Of a stretch of DNA of 18,034 nt, positions 15,902-18,034 are shown one piece after another. The notes beneath the pieces were generated by a model. The model was not told the DNA's origin. It did not search any database and saw only the letters and a list, made by a program, of their open reading frames with translations. Source of the stretch: Caldifarciminota bacterium (GTDB lineage: Bacteria > WOR-3 > Hydrothermia > UBA1063 > CAJXJZ01); assembly GCA_027073945.1 (NCBI GenBank), contig JALTEL010000526.1, positions 1 through 18,034 on the forward strand. The letters are read 5' to 3'. Both the position numbers and the translations under genes were made by a program. How positions within the stretch are numbered: the stretch's first letter is position 1; every line of letters begins with the position of its first letter.

Positions 15902-16798
15902 ATGGCTATTTTAATTGATGAAAATACAAGAGTGCTTGTTCAGGGCATTACGGGCAGAGAAGGAAGAGCAAGGGCACGATTAATGAAAAATTACGGAACC
16001 AGGATTGTGGCAGGTGTTACGCCCGGCAAAGGCGGGCAGGCAGTTGAAGGTGTTCCTGTGTTCGATACAGTGGCAGAGGCATGGGATAGCAAAGGACCTT
16101 TTGATGCCTCGGCCATATTTGTGCCTGCCCCGCTTGTCAAAGAGGCTGCACTGGAGGCTATAGAATCGGGTATAAAATTACTGCTGCTTGTACCTGACAG
16201 AGTGCCCATTCATGATGTACTGGAGATAGCGGATTATGCCAAAAAGAACAATGCAAGGTTTATAGGTCCCAATACACTCGGAATTTTGAGTCCCGGCAAA
16301 GCTGTGCTTGGCATGATAGGAGGCAGGGCAAAAACAGCGGGTGAATGGTTCAAGCCCGGACCTGTTGGTGTTACATCACGAAGTGGGGGAATAACTTCGG
16401 CAATGTCCTATTATATCACAAAATCCGGCTTCGGTGAATCCACTATTGTGCATGTTGGTGGTGATGCTGTCGTTGGCTTGCCACATCCAGAGATTATAAA
16501 ACTTTTTGAAAAAGACCCCTACACAAAGGTAGTTGTCATGTTTGGTGAAATAGGAACAACTCAGGAGGAAAGAGTAGCTGCTCTCATAAGAAATGGTGAA
16601 TTCACAAAACCTCTTGTTGCATTTATCGGTGGTAAAGCGGCGAAGAAGGGAACGAGGTTCTCTCATGCAGGGGCAATTGTGGAAGGAGGAAGAGGCACTT
16701 ACGAAAGTAAGGTGGAAATGCTGAGAAGTGCCGGGGCAGTGGTCGTGGACAAGATAACGGATATCCCCGATGCTGTAAAAACTGCACTTGGAGGCTGA
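15902..16798 (+). CDS. Succinyl-CoA synthetase alpha-like subunit (acyl-CoA synthetase, CoA-binding)
   Basis: This 298-residue protein has the length of a normal SucD (about 290). The N-terminal Rossmann CoA-binding domain is clear: VQGITGREG, GVTPGKGG, GVPVFDTV and IFVPAPL. The ligase half has SRSGGIT and GEIGTTQEE. The phosphohistidine loop is intact, with His255 in RFSHAGAI, equivalent to E. coli His246. The usual IGPNCPGI reads IGPNTLGI, so the Cys next to the active site is replaced by Thr. Together with the beta-like subunit it should form an alpha/beta acyl-CoA synthetase with substrate-level phosphorylation through phosphohistidine. The start at ATG 15902 is set by GGAAGGAG (15887-15894) inside the end of the beta gene, so the two are co-translated. 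I leave the symbol empty because the substrate may not be succinate, given the divergent partner. Confidence 0.9.
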   Translation: MAILIDENTRVLVQGITGREGRARARLMKNYGTRIVAGVTPGKGGQAVEGVPVFDTVAEAWDSKGPFDASAIFVPAPLVKEAALEAIESGIKLLLLVPDRVPIHDVLEIADYAKKNNARFIGPNTLGILSPGKAVLGMIGGRAKTAGEWFKPGPVGVTSRSGGITSAMSYYITKSGFGESTIVHVGGDAVVGLPHPEIIKLFEKDPYTKVVVMFGEIGTTQEERVAALIRNGEFTKPLVAFIGGKAAKKGTRFSHAGAIVEGGRGTYESKVEMLRSAGAVVVDKITDIPDAVKTALGG

Positions 16799-16809
16799 TT
16801 TTCAATAAC

Positions 16810-17655
16810 TTGAAAGCCCCCAAAATCACAGTAAAAAATATCATTTTTATTACATTTGGAGCTATTTTAACAGCACTTGGCCTTGATCTTTTTCTTGTAC
16901 CGAATAAAATAGCAGCAGGGGGTGTCAGCGGTATAGCGACCATACTGCACTATATAATGCATGTCCCTGTGGGTGCCACGATGTTGGTAATTAATATACT
17001 CCTATTTATCGTAGCTTTTCTACTGCTTGGTCCAGGTTTTGGCTTAAAATCAATTTACGGTACGGTTGTTGTAGCTGTATTTGTTGATTTAATTGCCTAT
17101 CTTCATCCTGTTGCATACACACAGGACCTGGTGCTTTCTGTAATTTTCGGACCGCTTCTCACGGGCATCGGCATGGGAATAATATTCCTGCAGGATGCAT
17201 CAACTGGTGGGACTGATATTATTGCAATGATAATCAATAAATACACCGGACTTGATATAGGTGAGGGACTGCTATTGGTAGATTTTAGCGTGACGTTCTT
17301 CGCAGGTCTTGCTTTCGGGAAATTAATAGGAATGTATTCCCTGGTTGCCGTTATCGTAAATACCCAGACTATAGATTATGTGGTACAGGGATTCGCTCTC
17401 GCGTTTAAAGTTATTGTTGTTACCGATAGGCCGAAGGAATTGATAGAATACGTTACGACAAATCTTGGAAGAGGCATTACCCTTATTGATGCTGAGGGGG
17501 GATACACTGGTCAGAAGAGAAAAATGGCGTGGGTTATATTGAAGCGAAGGAGAGAACTTGTCAGGTTTAGAAATGCCTTGAGGAGAATAGATAAGAGAGC
17601 TTTTATAGCCGTATCAACGATCAAAGAGGCTTACGGAGAAGGTTTCAATAAATAG
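16810..17655 (+). CDS. YitT-family membrane protein (DUF161/DUF2179)
   Basis: This 281-residue protein has five to six hydrophobic helices in the first 195 residues and a soluble C-terminal alpha/beta domain (about 200-281), the layout of the YitT family. Each of the two membrane repeats holds the family signature: AAGGVSGIATIL and STGGTDIIAMII. The C-terminal part, with VIVVTDRPKELIEYV and RGITLIDAEGGYTG, is a DUF2179-type domain whose relatives bind small ligands. The transported or sensed molecule is not known. The start is a TTG at 16810. The only GGAGG nearby (16790-16794) lies 15 nt upstream inside the preceding gene, longer than usual, so initiation may be weak or rely on coupling; an ATT at 16798 is a less likely start. 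It lies 11 nt after the alpha-subunit gene and probably shares its transcript. Confidence 0.88.
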   Translation: MKAPKITVKNIIFITFGAILTALGLDLFLVPNKIAAGGVSGIATILHYIMHVPVGATMLVINILLFIVAFLLLGPGFGLKSIYGTVVVAVFVDLIAYLHPVAYTQDLVLSVIFGPLLTGIGMGIIFLQDASTGGTDIIAMIINKYTGLDIGEGLLLVDFSVTFFAGLAFGKLIGMYSLVAVIVNTQTIDYVVQGFALAFKVIVVTDRPKELIEYVTTNLGRGITLIDAEGGYTGQKRKMAWVILKRRRELVRFRNALRRIDKRAFIAVSTIKEAYGEGFNK

Positions 17656-17714
17656 CCTGTGCATATTTTTATCAATTAGGTTATTGTAACACAAGAAGTT
17701 ATACACTTAGCTTC

Positions 17715-17777
17715 TGGCTGTAAGATATTTAGACACTGAAGAGAATTTAATTCTCTCAAAATACCCTTTGGCTGTAA
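17715..17777 (+). repeat. Direct repeat flanking a palindrome, possible activator-binding region
   Basis: TGGCTGTAA occurs at 17715-17723 and again at 17769-17777. The surrounding bases also agree (CTTCTGGCTGTAA against CCTTTGGCTGTAA, 11 of 13). Between them lies a 7-bp inverted repeat with a 3-nt centre, AGAGAAT-TTA-ATTCTCT (17740-17756). The array lies about 50-110 bp upstream of the predicted sigma-54 start near 17827, overlapping the range where enhancer-binding activators of sigma-54 usually bind. The operator role is an inference. No T-tract follows the palindrome, so it does not look like a terminator for the YitT gene. Confidence 0.4.
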
Positions 17778-17800
17778 CTAAAAAACATTTTTCCATTTTT

Positions 17801-17816
17801 TGGCATAGAAATTGCT
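17801..17816 (+). promoter_or_regulatory. Sigma-54 (RpoN) -24/-12 promoter
   Basis: TGGCA (17801-17805) and TTGCT (17812-17816) are separated by six bases. GG (17802-17803) and GC (17814-17815) are exactly 10 nt apart. Fourteen of the 16 bases match the element at 1293-1308. Transcription is expected near 17827, giving an 18-nt leader with the Shine-Dalgarno AGGAGG (17833-17838) and ATG 17845. The rest of the 189-nt gap from 17656 holds the repeats described separately and no clear terminator. Confidence 0.8.
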
Positions 17817-17844
17817 ATATAGAAATTAGACAAGGAGGTTTGTA

Positions 17845-18034
17845 ATGAATTTAGTAATAAGTGCCATACTGATGCTGGGACTGAGCTCAGCAACAGTGGT
17901 AAATGATAATATGGATGGATTCCCGTCGGGGTGGGATGTAACGGGAAGCTGGGTGAAGGTAAACAACAGATATCATTCATATTCAAATTCGGTAAAGACA
18001 TATTCATCGAGCAGTTATGCGAACTATGCGAACT
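17845..18034 (+). CDS. Secreted protein, N-terminal part only (cut by window edge)
   Basis: ATG 17845 follows AGGAGG by 6 nt, and the frame stays open to the end of the window (63 codons). The protein opens with a signal peptide, MNLVISAILMLGLSSA, with cleavage likely after Ala16. The mature start, NDNMDG then FPSGWDVTGSWVKVNNRYHSYS, resembles the first strands of the jelly-roll/MAM-like beta-sandwich found at the start of many exported proteins of FCB-like bacteria (a 'DxMDG..P.GW...G.W' opening followed by HS.S). It could be another exported protease or adhesin, but nothing catalytic is in view. It is preceded by a sigma-54 promoter like that of the protease operon, which suggests common control. 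Confidence 0.8.
   Translation, partial: MNLVISAILMLGLSSATVVNDNMDGFPSGWDVTGSWVKVNNRYHSYSNSVKTYSSSSYANYAN

Noticed and set aside
17656..17844. RNA gene or mobile-element end in the last intergenic region
   Set aside because: No tRNA-like cloverleaf, long GC stem, or terminal inverted repeat with target duplication was found; only the short repeats and the promoter stand out.
17756..18007. Reverse-strand open frame over the right end
   Set aside because: It opposes a signal-peptide gene with a promoter and strong ribosome site, and its low-complexity Pro/Ser/Leu product looks like a shadow.

Overview
The window is about 18 kb of moderately AT-rich bacterial chromosome, with every supported gene on the + strand. 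The gene set suggests an uncultured Gram-negative-type, protein-degrading anaerobe, perhaps of the candidate division WOR-3 / FCB-like lineages. The reasons are a huge secreted subtilase ending in a T9SS-type (FlgD-like) sorting domain, secreted beta-sandwich proteins, an alpha-2-macroglobulin/PBP1C pair, and an ADP-forming acyl-CoA synthetase pair carrying Fe-S clusters. The lineage is an inference from style and architecture only.

Layout: (1) 1-1235 holds the 3' end of a phospholipase-D-like (HKD) protein and a short 5'-nucleotidase-like metallophosphatase that has lost nearly all its metal ligands, closed by a strong intrinsic terminator. (2) 1293-6477 is a two-gene operon. A clear sigma-54 (-24/-12) promoter leads into a small secreted protein of unknown function, closely coupled to a 1517-residue subtilisin-like exoprotease, followed by a terminator. 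(3) 6505-14226 holds an alpha-2-macroglobulin-like protein with an intact thioester motif and a penicillin-binding protein 1C, the classic periplasmic pair. (4) 14282-17655 has a sigma-70-like promoter, then a succinyl-CoA-synthetase-like pair whose beta subunit is fused to a two-cluster ferredoxin domain, then a YitT-family membrane protein. (5) 17656-18034 is an intergenic region with repeats and a second sigma-54 promoter of almost the same sequence as the first, driving a secreted protein cut off by the window edge.

A plausible connecting theme is that exported proteases digest external protein, the alpha-2-macroglobulin/PBP1C pair protects and repairs the envelope, and the acyl-CoA synthetase harvests ATP from acyl-CoAs made during amino-acid fermentation. 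The two matching sigma-54 promoters suggest a shared regulon for exported proteins. The most unusual item is the ferredoxin-fused acyl-CoA synthetase beta subunit. No tRNA, rRNA, CRISPR array, insertion sequence or phage gene was seen. No gene-free stretch exceeds 300 bases; the longest is 17656-17844.
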